DNA of 64,000 nt from positions 4,030,001 to 4,094,000 of the forward strand of contig JAHRBC010000005.1 of NCBI GenBank assembly GCA_022702545.1. The letters run 5' to 3'. Shown piece by piece: positions 11,892-21,879 of this stretch. Position 1 is the first letter of the stretch. Each line of letters starts with the position of its first letter. The position numbers and the translations under genes are program-made. Under the pieces are notes generated by a model. The model made no database searches. It was not told the DNA's origin and was given only the letters and a program-made list of their open reading frames with translations. The DNA comes from Phycomyces nitens (lineage: Eukaryota > Mucoromycota > Mucoromycetes > Mucorales > Phycomycetaceae).

Positions 11892-13840
11892 ATGTTTTCT
11901 CAATCTAATCGAACTCGCGATAACATGAACACCGAATTCAAGAAAAACTTTGCCATTGGCAGACAATTTCAATCGAAAGAAGAGCTTACCGAAACTGTCA
12001 AAAGCTTTGGAAAGAAATACAACGTCATCTTTTCCATCAAAAGCTCGAGTCTTAAGCAAGGCAAGTTTGCTTACATTTGCAAGCATGGAGGATTGAAGCA
12101 TGAATTGGAAAAGAATTCTGCTTGAATTGAGGAGCAAGAATCAATCAAAGGCGCTGAGACCATTAAGAAAGAAGTGAAACGGAGCACCCAAAAGTTTGAT
12201 TGCCCTGCTTCTTTCAACTTGTTTGATTTCGCCATAACTAGAAGCAACATGGAGCATAATCATCCCATCTCACAGGACAACACTACTTATGCAGTCAATC
12301 GTAAGCAGCCACCTAAAATCATGGAACGAATCTACACTTTGCTGGCTAGTGGCCATAAAGACCCAGTTACAAGTGTTATGGACGTAAGTGCATATATCAA
12401 CACTTGGCAACTATTTCTAAATTATTTTTACCTAGACTTTGAAAGCTTTGAATGTAACGAATATCATCAAAAAGGACATTCATAACATACAAACTCTTTT
12501 TTTGAAGAATGAGAATGGAAAAGAAATGTTTCTTCTTATATCCCATCTTGAAAGCATTGGATATACTGTTCGCATTCAAGTAGAGACGAAAGGGGACATG
12601 TAAGAAGTTAAAGGAATATTCTTTATTCACCATGCAGCGATTCAAGAGGCAAGAATTTGGCCCGAGGCAGTTACAATCGATGCGACCTACAAGACCAATG
12701 CCCACAAGCTGTCTCTTGTAGATGTTGTTGGCACAAGTAATGCATCCTCTGATAAAGGAAGCAATAAGCTGCAAACTTTTGCAATTGCAGCAGCTTTTGT
12801 TAATTCGGAAACTAAGGCAACGTATACCTGGATCCTAGAGGAGTTGCGAGAGGCCATTTGGCCTACAAATGAACACCCTTCGCCATCAGTATTTGTCACT
12901 GACAACGAGCAAGCTTTGCACAATGCAATTGGTGCCATTTTCCCCGAAAGCCAGCACTTGCTCTGTTCCTGGCATTTGTGGAATACCATGTCAACAAAGC
13001 TCCCGATTGGAACAATAGATTCAGCCGAGTATAATCTTCATCGTGCTCAAGCTGAATTGGAGTTCAAGGCGATCATGTCTAGCTTTGACGAAGCAAGCTA
13101 TAAGGAGGCGCTTGGCAGCTTTGAACAGCTGATCACAACTCATGGCTACTTCAAGAACAATGGAAGTTTGGCATTGCGTTACTTGAAGGATGTGTAAGCT
13201 ATAGTGCTTTTGTTAAAGTCTTTTGCTAATCATAATTTTGTATTAGTTTGCTCCAGGATGATGAGGTCAAACACTGGGTGGGTATGTATTCCAACGATCA
13301 CCCTCACATGGGAAACCGAACTTCTGGAAGAGCAGAGAGCTTCCATTCAGGTTTGAAAAGAGCTTTGGGTAGCCAGTCTGCATCCAAGCTCATGCTTACT
13401 GTTAAGCGAATGAATGCGTACTATGAGCAAAAGGTAAATGGTTAATCCCAGAAAACCCATCATCCATATTTTAACTTTTTTAAAGAGACAAAATCGCTAC
13501 AGAAAGCTAAATGTTGAGAGGATCAGCATCGATTCAATTTTATTTGACAGAGAAAAAGAGTTTAGATTCAAACATCTTGCTTTTAAAGTGGTCAGATTTG
13601 CAATGGACAAGATCAGGACCAACACAATTACCAGCCTGCAATCTGATTTTGTTTCAAGAGGTGTCAATTGCAAGTGCTAGGATCGTATCAGATACAAGTT
13701 GCCATGCACTTGCATCATTGCTGCTAGTCCTGAGGTTTTACCTCTTGATATTGTTGATATGCGCTGGCGGTTTGAATGTGACAAAAGTTTGTATCTTGAA
13801 AGCAACTATACTAAGCATAACTTTTATATGTTCTGACTGA
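11892..13840 (+). pseudogene. MULE transposase, decayed (FAR1-like zinc domain, MULE catalytic core, SWIM-like end)
   Basis: ATG at 11892 starts a FAR1-type DNA-binding domain: YICKHGG, then KFDCPASF and MEHNHPIS give the Cys/Cys/His/His zinc ligands. An intron (GTAAGT near 12382, TAG ending about 12433) leads to TLKALNV. The catalytic core has VTIDATYKTNAHKL, VTDNEQALHNAI and LLCSWHLW. A second intron near 13196-13246 joins LKDV to LLQDDEVKHW, and a third near 13434-13483 joins YYEQK to RQNRYRKLN. RAESFHSGLKRAL is typical of MULE enzymes. The end, NCKC then KLPCTCIIAA, resembles a SWIM zinc finger. In-frame stops at about 12123 (TGA), 12600 (TAA) and 13678 (TAG) mean it is not functional. 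Confidence 0.8.
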
Positions 13841-13859
13841 TATTTCTTTACATATACTT

Positions 13860-15862
13860 TGAAGAGAAAACAGAGAATGTCCCTCTCAACTGTGTTGTTG
13901 AGCCTGATCTAGAGAGCAAAGAAAACTTAGGTAAGTGCTGAGAATCTATGGAGGCTTCTAGGGGTGCATTTATACAGGTAAGTATAATATCAGAGTACCG
14001 TTGAAAGAAAGTAAAACTCCAATTTATGATAAAGAGGGACCTTGTTTTTTCTTGGAAATAAAACCCAAATAAACCTGACTACCACAACTTTTATAAAACT
14101 TGGCTATTATATATGCTTTATTAAAGGCTTAATTTTAATGACCCATAAATCATATTACATACTTTTATATGCGCTTCTATTAATGCTTCCCAAATGCCCA
14201 TAAAGAACTCTTTAAATTAATTACTTCATGTGTTTATTTTATTTTTACGTAAATAATAGAATCTGCAAAGAATTCTACTGCCAATTCTGTCTTGTTTTCT
14301 GAGCCAACTTCCTCTGTTCACAACAATGATAATGACTATTCTTGTAGTAAGAAAAGAAATTTTTTTATTAAATAAATGCTAAACCCATTATGATTATCTA
14401 TTTATGTTTATTAGGTAAAGATTTTGAAGTGGTTGAAGACACTAAAGATTGTGATGATAATGAAACTGATCCAACGAGTGTTTTGTTGAAAAGCGAAAAA
14501 GATCATGATCAATTTGATAAAAGTAAGTGTACAAAATTACATTGGTCATTTCTTGAAACTCTTGTTCTTGGTCTAATGACTTGTGTTATTTATATAAAAT
14601 CTAGATGTGAAAAAAGTCCGTCCATCTAACAAAGAGGTCTTATTAGCACGTGTAGAGCAACTCCTTCATGGGATATACAACACTGTCGCTTTATACAGTA
14701 CCCAGTAAGAGATTTCTGATGTGATCAAAGTTTTGGAGAAAACAGAGGCCATGATTCTTAAGCCAGCTATCAACATGGATCTCTTGATGCCTCCTTCCAC
14801 CAACCGTAAAGGCAGAAAGTCAAAGAGAGATGTCAAGAGTGGAACAGGACGGTTGAGAATCCTCCAAGAGCTATTTGATGAAAGCCAAAAAAAAAAGAAA
14901 TCCAAAAAAAAGAAAAAGTTAAAAAAGAAGAAGAGGAATTTAACAAGAAGAAAAGACAGTTGGAGATTGAAGAAAGACATGTCAACCTCGAACAAAAAAA
15001 AAGAAAGTTGACATTGCTTGTATATGCTATTGATGGTAGCTTTTCTTGTCTAGATAAAAGCGCCATTAAAGCCAAAGATGATACAACAAGTGTCGCAGGA
15101 AATTTATCTCATCACTCCTCTGTATATGATAGGTATGTAAAGACTAAAAACAATGCTTATAAACAACTAAATATTAGGCCTATTTTCACTTAGTTTACAA
15201 ACATATCGCAATGCAAAGAAAGATGCTCCGTTCCAATTGATACATACGCAGTCAACTAGAAATGTAATTGCTGCCATTCATAGTGTTGGTGCTAATGGTA
15301 ACTGTGGCTTTCAAGCTGTCAGTTTTGGTGTACACAAGGACCAATGCAAATGGATGGATGTAAAGGGTGATATGCTCAAGATGTATATGAGATACAAAGA
15401 CACTCTATACAAAGCAATTGGTACAGATGCTGTAGTCCAGTATGAAGAGAAGAGAATGATCAACAGACTACAATCCAGCAAATCGCCTTGTTTGGGGCAA
15501 ACGGATCTATCCTGTGGTTCAGTACCTTTATCTGCCCTCAAATTGTTGCTGACACATACCAAAGACTTGTCATAATCTACACGTACTCTGAACATTCTGT
15601 CAGAACCACAGGCAAACTGAATGCATACCATGAATCTCAAGTTTATTGGCCACTCATTCACATGGAATTAACATCTGCAGTCAACCCGATCACACTTCTT
15701 CTTTCCTTTTCACACTTTTACTATGTTGAATTTCAGCATACTCCTACAGGCCGAATGAAGAAATTCGATAAGCCAACTCTCAACTTTGACCATGTTCGAA
15801 TTAGAGAGGCATTCCCTCAGACATGCAACAGTGTCGACTACTCAGTTCTTTTTAAGAGTTAA
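13860..15862 (+). pseudogene. Lysine-rich region and OTU-like cysteine protease of the MULE
   Basis: Downstream coding debris of the same element. Short acidic exon-like pieces at 13860-14630 lead to a region with PPSTNRKGRKSKRD (about 14790-14830), a linker often seen after MULE cores, then a lysine-rich coiled segment at 14880-15010. From about 15237 the motif ANGNCGFQAVSFG carries the Asp/Asn-Gly-Asn-Cys catalytic signature of OTU peptidases, followed by WMDVKGDMLKMY. After a frame change near 15487 come CPQIVADTYQRLVIIYTYS and SHFYYVEFQ with the expected catalytic His. OTU enzymes cut ubiquitin-type links; fused or linked to MULE transposases their role is not settled. It is broken by at least one frameshift and one stop. 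Confidence 0.7.
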
Positions 15863-15958
15863 AAAAATTATTATGTCAATTACAGTACTAAAATTCACTT
15901 TTACAAAGAAAAAGTCTACATTAGTCTTTTTTGATATACTTGTGGTGGGAGTGTATTG

Positions 15959-15982
15959 AGGGAGTGTATCAAGAATCTCCCT
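15959..15982 (-). repeat. MULE right terminal inverted repeat
   Basis: Reverse complement of 11661-11684; the inner neighbour again has GTGGGAGTGTATTGAGGGAG, so the CACTCCC motif is repeated at this end too. Confidence 0.9.
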
Positions 15983-18062
15983 TGATTTTCTATTGTAAGA
16001 TGATTGTCTAATAATTATATTCTTCTTCAACTAATTTTACCGCGCATATCCTATTCACCTCCTATTACATATAGTGTTTACATCTGGAGATCCCTTTCAG
16101 AATAATCATTCAATACAAGATGCATGATATAGTAATTGACAAGCATAATATATACTTGTAAGCAGTACAAAATAATATACTAGGTTTATATGTCGCTTCT
16201 TTTTCTAACCACAATGTATTTTTAGCAATTGATGAATTCTAAGAATCATCTAATATATATCAACGTAGTATTATCATGCGTGTATAACTTATAACAAAGG
16301 TTTGTACTATATATGTTTTATAATATTAAATAGCATTAGTTTTAAGTATTTTTCTATAATAATTGTGCGCAAAATACGGTATGAATTAAATCAAGACATT
16401 CTATAATAAAGAATAGCAGAACCCATTATCAAATAGAGTACTATAAAAGAGAGGCTATAGTGTATAACGGAAGCATTTTCGCCACTATAAAAACGGTAGC
16501 TACTACCAAATTCGCCTTACACAGGGTCATATTCACCGTTTTGCCCCACCAAAAAAAAGGTAGTTATGTGACCAAAATGGTAGATAACTGCCGATTTCTT
16601 AGCCGTAGTGTATTCAGACTTTGAGAAGACATGCTGAGGATAATATCATCAAAAATTCCCAACTTAGAGAAGTACCTATATGTGTTCAACTGCACCAATA
16701 GATACAAATAGCTTCTTTAAGAAAATATATTTTATCAGCCGCCATTTCTCAGGGTTAAACCAACATTTATCACAAAGTATTTATTTTTCTTTTATTTTTA
16801 TTTTTCTTCTACTGCTGGTTATTTTCACGCTTGGTTAGTATCTTTTTTTTAAAAAAATATTTATTCTTAATAACATTACTTTTTGTTATAGGCATATGTA
16901 CTCATCTATTCCAAGGTAAAGTAATTTTTATATGAATGTTTGTCTATATTTATTAACCATCATATCATATAGTATAGCTAAATACATCTATCCCAACTGA
17001 AATTTGTGCTTTATAGCAAGAACATGGTAAGCTTTGTCTTTAAATATTTTATATACACCCTGTCTAATTGTTTATTTATATTATTTAGTAACAAATATTC
17101 AATATGTTTACAAACAAATCAATCACTAGTTTAACTTTGGCGTGAAAAGGTAACTATCTATACAATATCAACAATAAATCATTTATTTATTTTAATATAT
17201 ATATTACTAGGCATATCATGCCCTGTATTAATGGACTCATTCTACAATATTGGGTTTTTGGTGCAGAGCTGTTTAATACTACGAAACAATCCAGGGCTGC
17301 TGTATATAATGTAAGCACCGTAATTTATAAAATCGCATTTAAATAAGTACTCATTATAATTTGTCTTTTATCTCTATTTATATCTCAAATGCATTTATTA
17401 GGCAGACTGGGCTTGCTTCAGATTAATCGTAAGTTTCTATCAAACAGTATTAATATAACCATTAGTTTTATCAAAGGACAGAGTTGCATTTTAGAAAAGC
17501 TAGCTAAAGAAATATTTTATCAAATAAACATAAATTAAAAAATTTCAAATCTATTGATCCTGCAAAATAATAAACACATGGGGCCTATCTATCCTAGCAG
17601 TTTTTATTCTTTCTAAACCACAAAACCAAGTTTTATCATTCTTTAAGCACTGTAAAAGCAGTTTTCATTATTCTTACAAGTACTGCAAGAGTAATGTTTA
17701 TCTTTTTCATGTGGCTGGAGTAGTATCTATGCCCTGTCAGATAAACAGCTGAATGGATATTAAATTGGTGCTTTTGAGTGGTCTGTATGTTCCAGTAGAA
17801 TCGCTTTATAGATGGTGTGCAAGAGTATACAAATGGGCACAATTATGGAGAGTAAACTGTAATCGCTCTATAGATTTAATGTTTTGTGTATTGGGCAGAC
17901 AATTAAGGAATATATAATGGGATTCTGTACACTTTTTGATGGGATGGTAGGCCTCAACGGTATACATAAAAATGGATTGTTGATCAAAATGAAAACCCAC
18001 CATTAATAGCATGAAAATTGATTTTCCCTATACATAATCTTTAATTTTGATTTACGTAAAAA
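15983..18062. other. AT-rich stretch with exon-like micro-segments, no assignable gene
   Basis: No ORF of note. At 16780-17450 several short segments sit between TTATAG/TTTAG-type acceptors and GTAAGN-type donors on the plus strand, after a hydrophobic open segment ending near 16850. The pattern resembles the segments found next to the accessory genes of the three CACTA elements (about 30963-31860, 51099-51900 and, inverted, 36550-37240). Coding is unproven. Confidence 0.35.
16483..16610. repeat. Short palindromic sequence with CACTA...TAGTG ends
   Basis: A 128-base piece beginning CACTATAAAAACGGTAG and ending AGCCGTAGTG, with GGTAG/CTACC words in both orientations inside. This is how a tiny non-autonomous CACTA element would look, but the 3-base flanks do not match and an outer CTATAGTG lies just left of it, so the call is tentative. 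Confidence 0.3.
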
Positions 18063-18065
18063 TAT

Positions 18066-18707
18066 TTGATTTTCCCAGTGTGGTGGCCTAATCTCTGTAA
18101 CGATGTCAAGGAATGGCTGAGCACATGTCAGGAGTTCCAACTCAATGCATGCAAGGATGGTCAACATCATGACAAGATGCACCCCCTCAAAGTACCAGCT
18201 GCATTCCAAAGGTGGCATCTGGACTTTATTGGCAGGCTTCCCATGACATTGAAAGGCAACAGGTGGATCTTGGTGGCCGTAGATTACACCACTAATTGGT
18301 CCATTGCCCGCGCAGTCCCTGTTGCACCCACAGAAGCCATGGCAGATTTTATCTATGAAGAGATCGTGATGCGTTTTGGTTGCCCAGCTGATATCCTGAC
18401 AGACAGAGGCGCCAATTTCACTAGAAAACCTGTATCAGCCTACCTGAGTCAGATCAAGTCCAACCACCGCCTCACCTCTGTGTTCCACCCCCATACAAAT
18501 GGTAAATGCAAGTGATTGAATGGTACCTTGAAGCAAATGCTACATAAGTACACCAATGGTGCTCTTCATCTCTGGGATAACTTTCTTGCTGCCGCGCTCT
18601 GGGCTTGTCATATCTGCACTCACTCAACCACCAGTTACAGCCTGTTCTTCTTGACATATGGCCAACACCCTGTACTACCACTACAAAAGTCTAAGGGTAT
18701 TATGTAG
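18066..18707 (+). pseudogene. Ty3/Gypsy integrase fragment
   Basis: Orphan piece of a retrotransposon polyprotein covering the end of the HHCC zinc domain (WLSTCQEFQLN), the catalytic core with WHLDFIGRLP (first Asp) and ILTDRGANF (second Asp), and TNGKC where the Glu should follow. The Glu position is Lys and the next codon is TGA (18513-18515), after which LNGTLKQMLHKY continues in frame. The Gypsy-1 integrase reads KCERLNG at this point, so GAG-to-AAG and CGA-to-TGA transitions explain both changes. No LTR flanks it. It ends abruptly near 18700. Confidence 0.85.
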
Positions 18708-18709
18708 AT

Positions 18710-19265
18710 AAAACTTATAAAATAAGCTACTTAATTGTATAGTTTTACTATTCTTTTGGTAATATATAATCGTGATCTGTAGTAGACTAAAAAGATATGG
18801 GGGTGAACTGAATCATCCTACCTACTGGTATACAAGAATCCAATGTAGAATATTTAAATGCCCTCAAACAGTGCAAAACTTAAATATACATTGTAGCCAC
18901 AATATATTCCTAGTCGATCTACCCTTTTTTGCATTGTATTTTACAATACACAGACAGTTTGTGTCAGGGGAGATTGACCACTTACAAACAACCAGTTTTA
19001 TCTTTCATTATATTTTATAGTGGGTTTTATAATATGTTTTAACAGTCCATCAAGGATGATTATAGACTATTGCAAGGTAATTGTAGTTATTCTATGCAAA
19101 CAAGCCTCTCTGGTTTGTTGTTTTTTTGGAGCAATAGATTCTGAAAATTTTTATTTTTTGTTTTATTTGATAAAAAATACATTTGCGTTATATATTCTAG
19201 TCTCTAGATTATTTCTTTGGTATATCTATTCTACCAATTGATATTTCTTGGTCGGCACCATCAAC
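18710..19265. other. AT-rich intergenic, nothing seen
   Basis: Only short unassigned ORFs; no motif, repeat end or RNA gene is visible. Confidence 0.5.
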
Positions 19266-20106
19266 TGGTTCTTAATAGAGCCAGGATACTTACCTAGCGG
19301 AGAGAAAGCCAATACTGTCTAAAAGTAAAAGAGAAGATTGTTAGTAAATTATTTTTATATAAATCATTCATTCTTATACTTACATTTTTAATATAATAAA
19401 CAGAACATTTGATAGACTCTCTGTAATATACCAATAAATGATTATTGTCTAATAGATATATATTAATATTTGTAGATAAACAATATGTAATACTAAAATA
19501 TTAGTCTACTTACAAGATATAGCCATTGGAATGGCCAGATAATTTCAATCGGGTATCCATATAAGAGCATAGCAAGATATCTGTGATAGATGTTATTAAA
19601 GAGGACATATTTATAATATAAAAGGTTTACCAGAATATTATATTGAGATGGATAGAAAAATAGAATTTGCAGCTATATATAAAAGAGTGATTTGGTTAAT
19701 AAAAAATAGCTTTAGCATAATATGATCTTACCTTTGGATATACAGCCAAGTGCAATAGAGAGCCCCATAATATATTTATAAGCAGTTACCTATGAATAAT
19801 AAAATATATTGAGTAAAAAATATATTCACAAGAGAAAGAAAAGAATTAATTACCAGAGTATTTTGCGGTAATATTTAGGCACAAAAGAATATAAAAAATA
19901 AAAAGGAAAAACAAATACTTTGTATTAAAAGGCTGTTTAACCCTGATAAAATGCGGGCAATAAAAATGATAATCCAAAAGAATATGCCTGCCGTCATTTT
20001 CATATCTTTGTAATTTATAGTTTATTAGGTTGAAAAAGATGTCTAGATATAGAACAAGAGTGTACACAATGCTGTTAAATAATAATAAAACTACAAGACA
20101 ATTCAT
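19266..20106 (-). pseudogene. Possible decayed multi-exon gene with very short exons
   Basis: On the minus strand this stretch alternates regularly between GTAAGT/GTAATT donors and CATAG/TATAG/TTTAG acceptors, giving exon-like pieces of about 25-70 bases (for example near 19837-19781, 19572-19515, 19315-19300). A first open segment (20106 to about 19856) is hydrophobic, with FLFIFYILLCLN at its end. One later piece reads YLAMLLYGYPIEIIWPFQ. The phases do not all join without a stop, so it is either decayed or not coding. Function unknown. It resembles the micro-exon segments in the CACTA elements in layout only. Confidence 0.35.
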
Positions 20107-20468
20107 TATCTTCAGTCAACTTATTTACTTGCAAGCATACAGGTCATATTTCTCTTCCTTCTTATGAGAATAAACATGATAATAATTGATTTGTTTATTA
20201 TTTCTACTCCAATTAATTTAATGATATAGTTACAAGAAGTAGAAATAAATCACAAACAAATATGACATCTAAAAGGCTCTACTTTATTATTCTATCCAAT
20301 AGAGCATATTGAATAATATAATCGCCGTCAAAAATAAAAAAGTTTATTATGTTTAACTTCATTCTACTAATGGTAAGATAATATAGTAGTTTGCTATGAA
20401 TGAAACCACTCAATTTTTGTAGTGTTAGTTACAAGTGCCAGAAAAGAAATACCAGATCAATACCTGAC

Positions 20469-20898
20469 ATACTCCTGTATATTAAAGCTTGACCAATTCG
20501 ACTACATTTACAGTGAATTGGAATGTCAAGTCTTGACTGGGTGTATCTTGCTAATGCTTGACTTAGATAAGTTTTGCAATAGATCACCACCAACTAGGAC
20601 ATTTAGGATAAATAGGAATATAGAGAATTGAATGCCTTTTTATTGATACAAATCGTTGTAGTATTTATACAGATTTTATAAGTGAAACTATCTAAACTAA
20701 TTACTTTTTACTCAAGACACATTGGTTATCTCTTTATGAGAGGCGATGAGAATATGTCTTGGTTTTACAAAAAGGGGAACCAATCGGTATAACATTGAGG
20801 ACATATGTTAAAAGCATTACCGATTGGGTACCTGATTATCTGGGTTATTATTTACTATGTCAACTCTGACAGGAAGATAGCCTAGATCAGGAACAACA
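20469..20898 (+). repeat. LTR-6: truncated LTR of the Gypsy-1 family, split by LTR-7
   Basis: 20469-20523 and 20876-20898 together match the end of the Gypsy-1 LTR in opposite orientation (CCAATTCGACTACATTTACA, then GATAGCCTAGATCAGGAACA). Its other end is missing. Confidence 0.8.
20524..20871 (-). repeat. LTR-7: solo LTR, 348 bp
   Basis: Begins TGTCAAGTCTTGAC, ends CTCTGACA, and is flanked by GGAA duplications (20520-20523, 20872-20875). Inserted in LTR-6. Orientation is guessed from a TATAAA-like and an AATAAA-like word on the minus strand. Confidence 0.8.
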
Positions 20899-20942
20899 CA
20901 GGAACAACATCAGGAATGACATCAGGAATGACATCAGGAATG
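20888..20942. repeat. Tandem ladder of LTR-terminal 11-12-mers
   Basis: After the LTR-6 end the sequence repeats the last bases of Gypsy-family LTRs: CAGGAACAACA once more, then TCAGGAATGACA twice, then TCAGGAATG, whose missing ACA lies beyond the array at 54537-54539. These look like LTR termini left by repeated insertions at a CAGG target. Confidence 0.75.
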
Positions 20943-21253
20943 TGTCATGCCTAATTTTGGTGAAACAAGCTCTAGTAACTTGTCTTTACAAATGAGGCAT
21001 GATTTGAAATGATTATTCATCTGTTTGTAATTTTAGAAATTGGTAATCAGTTTATAATAATTTTGTAAGAACATTAGACACCTCTTCAGTGTAGTCAAAG
21101 ATGAATAATCATTTAGAAAACTATATAAAATATCCAAATTCAAAACAATAAAAATTATCTTTTATCCTCTCTCTTATTTTGAATACTCCTGTGTATTAAA
21201 GCTTAACCAATTCGACTACGTTTACAGTGAATTGGAAGATAGCCTAGATCAGG
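20943..21253 (+). repeat. LTR-5: solo LTR of the Gypsy-1 family (main piece)
   Basis: 311 bases here plus 53880-53886 (AACAACA) make 318, the length of the Gypsy-1 LTR, in the opposite orientation. Target duplication AATG: left at 20939-20942, right at 53887-53889 plus 54536 once LTR-3R is removed. LTR-3L with everything inside it is inserted 7 bases before its end. Confidence 0.9.
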
Positions 21254-21561
21254 TGTCATTCCTGATCTGGGATGGTCTTCCTTTTACTATAACAAAGCCA
21301 AAAGGTCAATCCCACTGGGGAAACAGGAGTATACGTAAAATCAAAGAGAGGATAAAAGATGCTTTTTATTATTATGACTTTGGTTATCTTATATAGTTCT
21401 CTAACTAATACTGCACATTATCCGCAGTAGTTATTATATGATATTTTCATAAAAGAAGAGACATTGTACTGCAGTTAATGCTCAGGAAGATGTTACTGCA
21501 CATAAAGAAGTACTGCGGTTAATCATCTTCAGATTTTACAGATTCATCAAAATAATGTCCG
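21254..21561 (-). repeat. LTR-3L: solo LTR (main piece), host of Gypsy-1
   Basis: 308 bases here plus 53873-53875 make 311. Begins TGTCATTCCTGATCTGGG and ends TCCGACA after removal of Gypsy-1. Target duplication CAGG at 21250-21253 and 53876-53879. A second copy of the same family and length is LTR-3R. Confidence 0.9.
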
Positions 21562-21879
21562 TGTCGTTCCTGATCTAGGCTATCTTCCAATTCACTGTAA
21601 ACGTAGTCGAATTGGTCAAGCTTTAATACACAGGAGTATTCAAAATAAGAGAGAGGATAAAAGATAATTTTTATTGTTTTGAATTGGGATATCTTATATA
21701 GTTTCCTAAATGATTATTCATCTTTGACTACACTGAAGAGGTGTCTAATGTTCTTACAAAATTATTATAAACTGATTACTAATTTCTAAAATTACAAACA
21801 GATGAATAATCATTTCAAATCATGCTTCATTTGTAAAGACAAGTCACTAGAATTTGTATCACCAAAATTAAGCACGACA
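21562..21879 (-). repeat. Gypsy-1 3' LTR (318 bp)
   Basis: Ends TGTCGT and ACGACA. In the element's sense it has a TATATAAGATA promoter-like word and AATAAAAAT downstream. The polypurine tract GGGAGGGGGTGA lies directly upstream in element sense (plus 21880-21891). Confidence 0.95.

Larger units (their letters stand above)
11661..15982 (+). mobile_element. MULE (Mutator-like) DNA transposon, decayed
   Basis: The element is bounded by 24-base inverted repeats, 11661-11684 and 15959-15982, both starting AGGGAGATTCTTGATACACT when read inward. The left end also contains a second run of TACACTCCCT motifs near 11757-11802 and two versions of an AAAAAGTSTGACGTAG motif, so the subterminal region is partly duplicated. 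No clear 9-base target duplication is visible next to the repeats, which fits age. The interior holds a transposase with introns and stops, then a lysine-rich and an OTU-like segment. Confidence 0.85.

Noticed and set aside
11661..15982. 9-base target duplication for the MULE
   Set aside because: The flanks TAAACATAT and TGATTTTCT do not match; it may have decayed, so none is claimed.
20888..20942. CRISPR-like array
   Set aside because: The units are directly adjacent without spacers and equal LTR ends; the DNA is eukaryotic.
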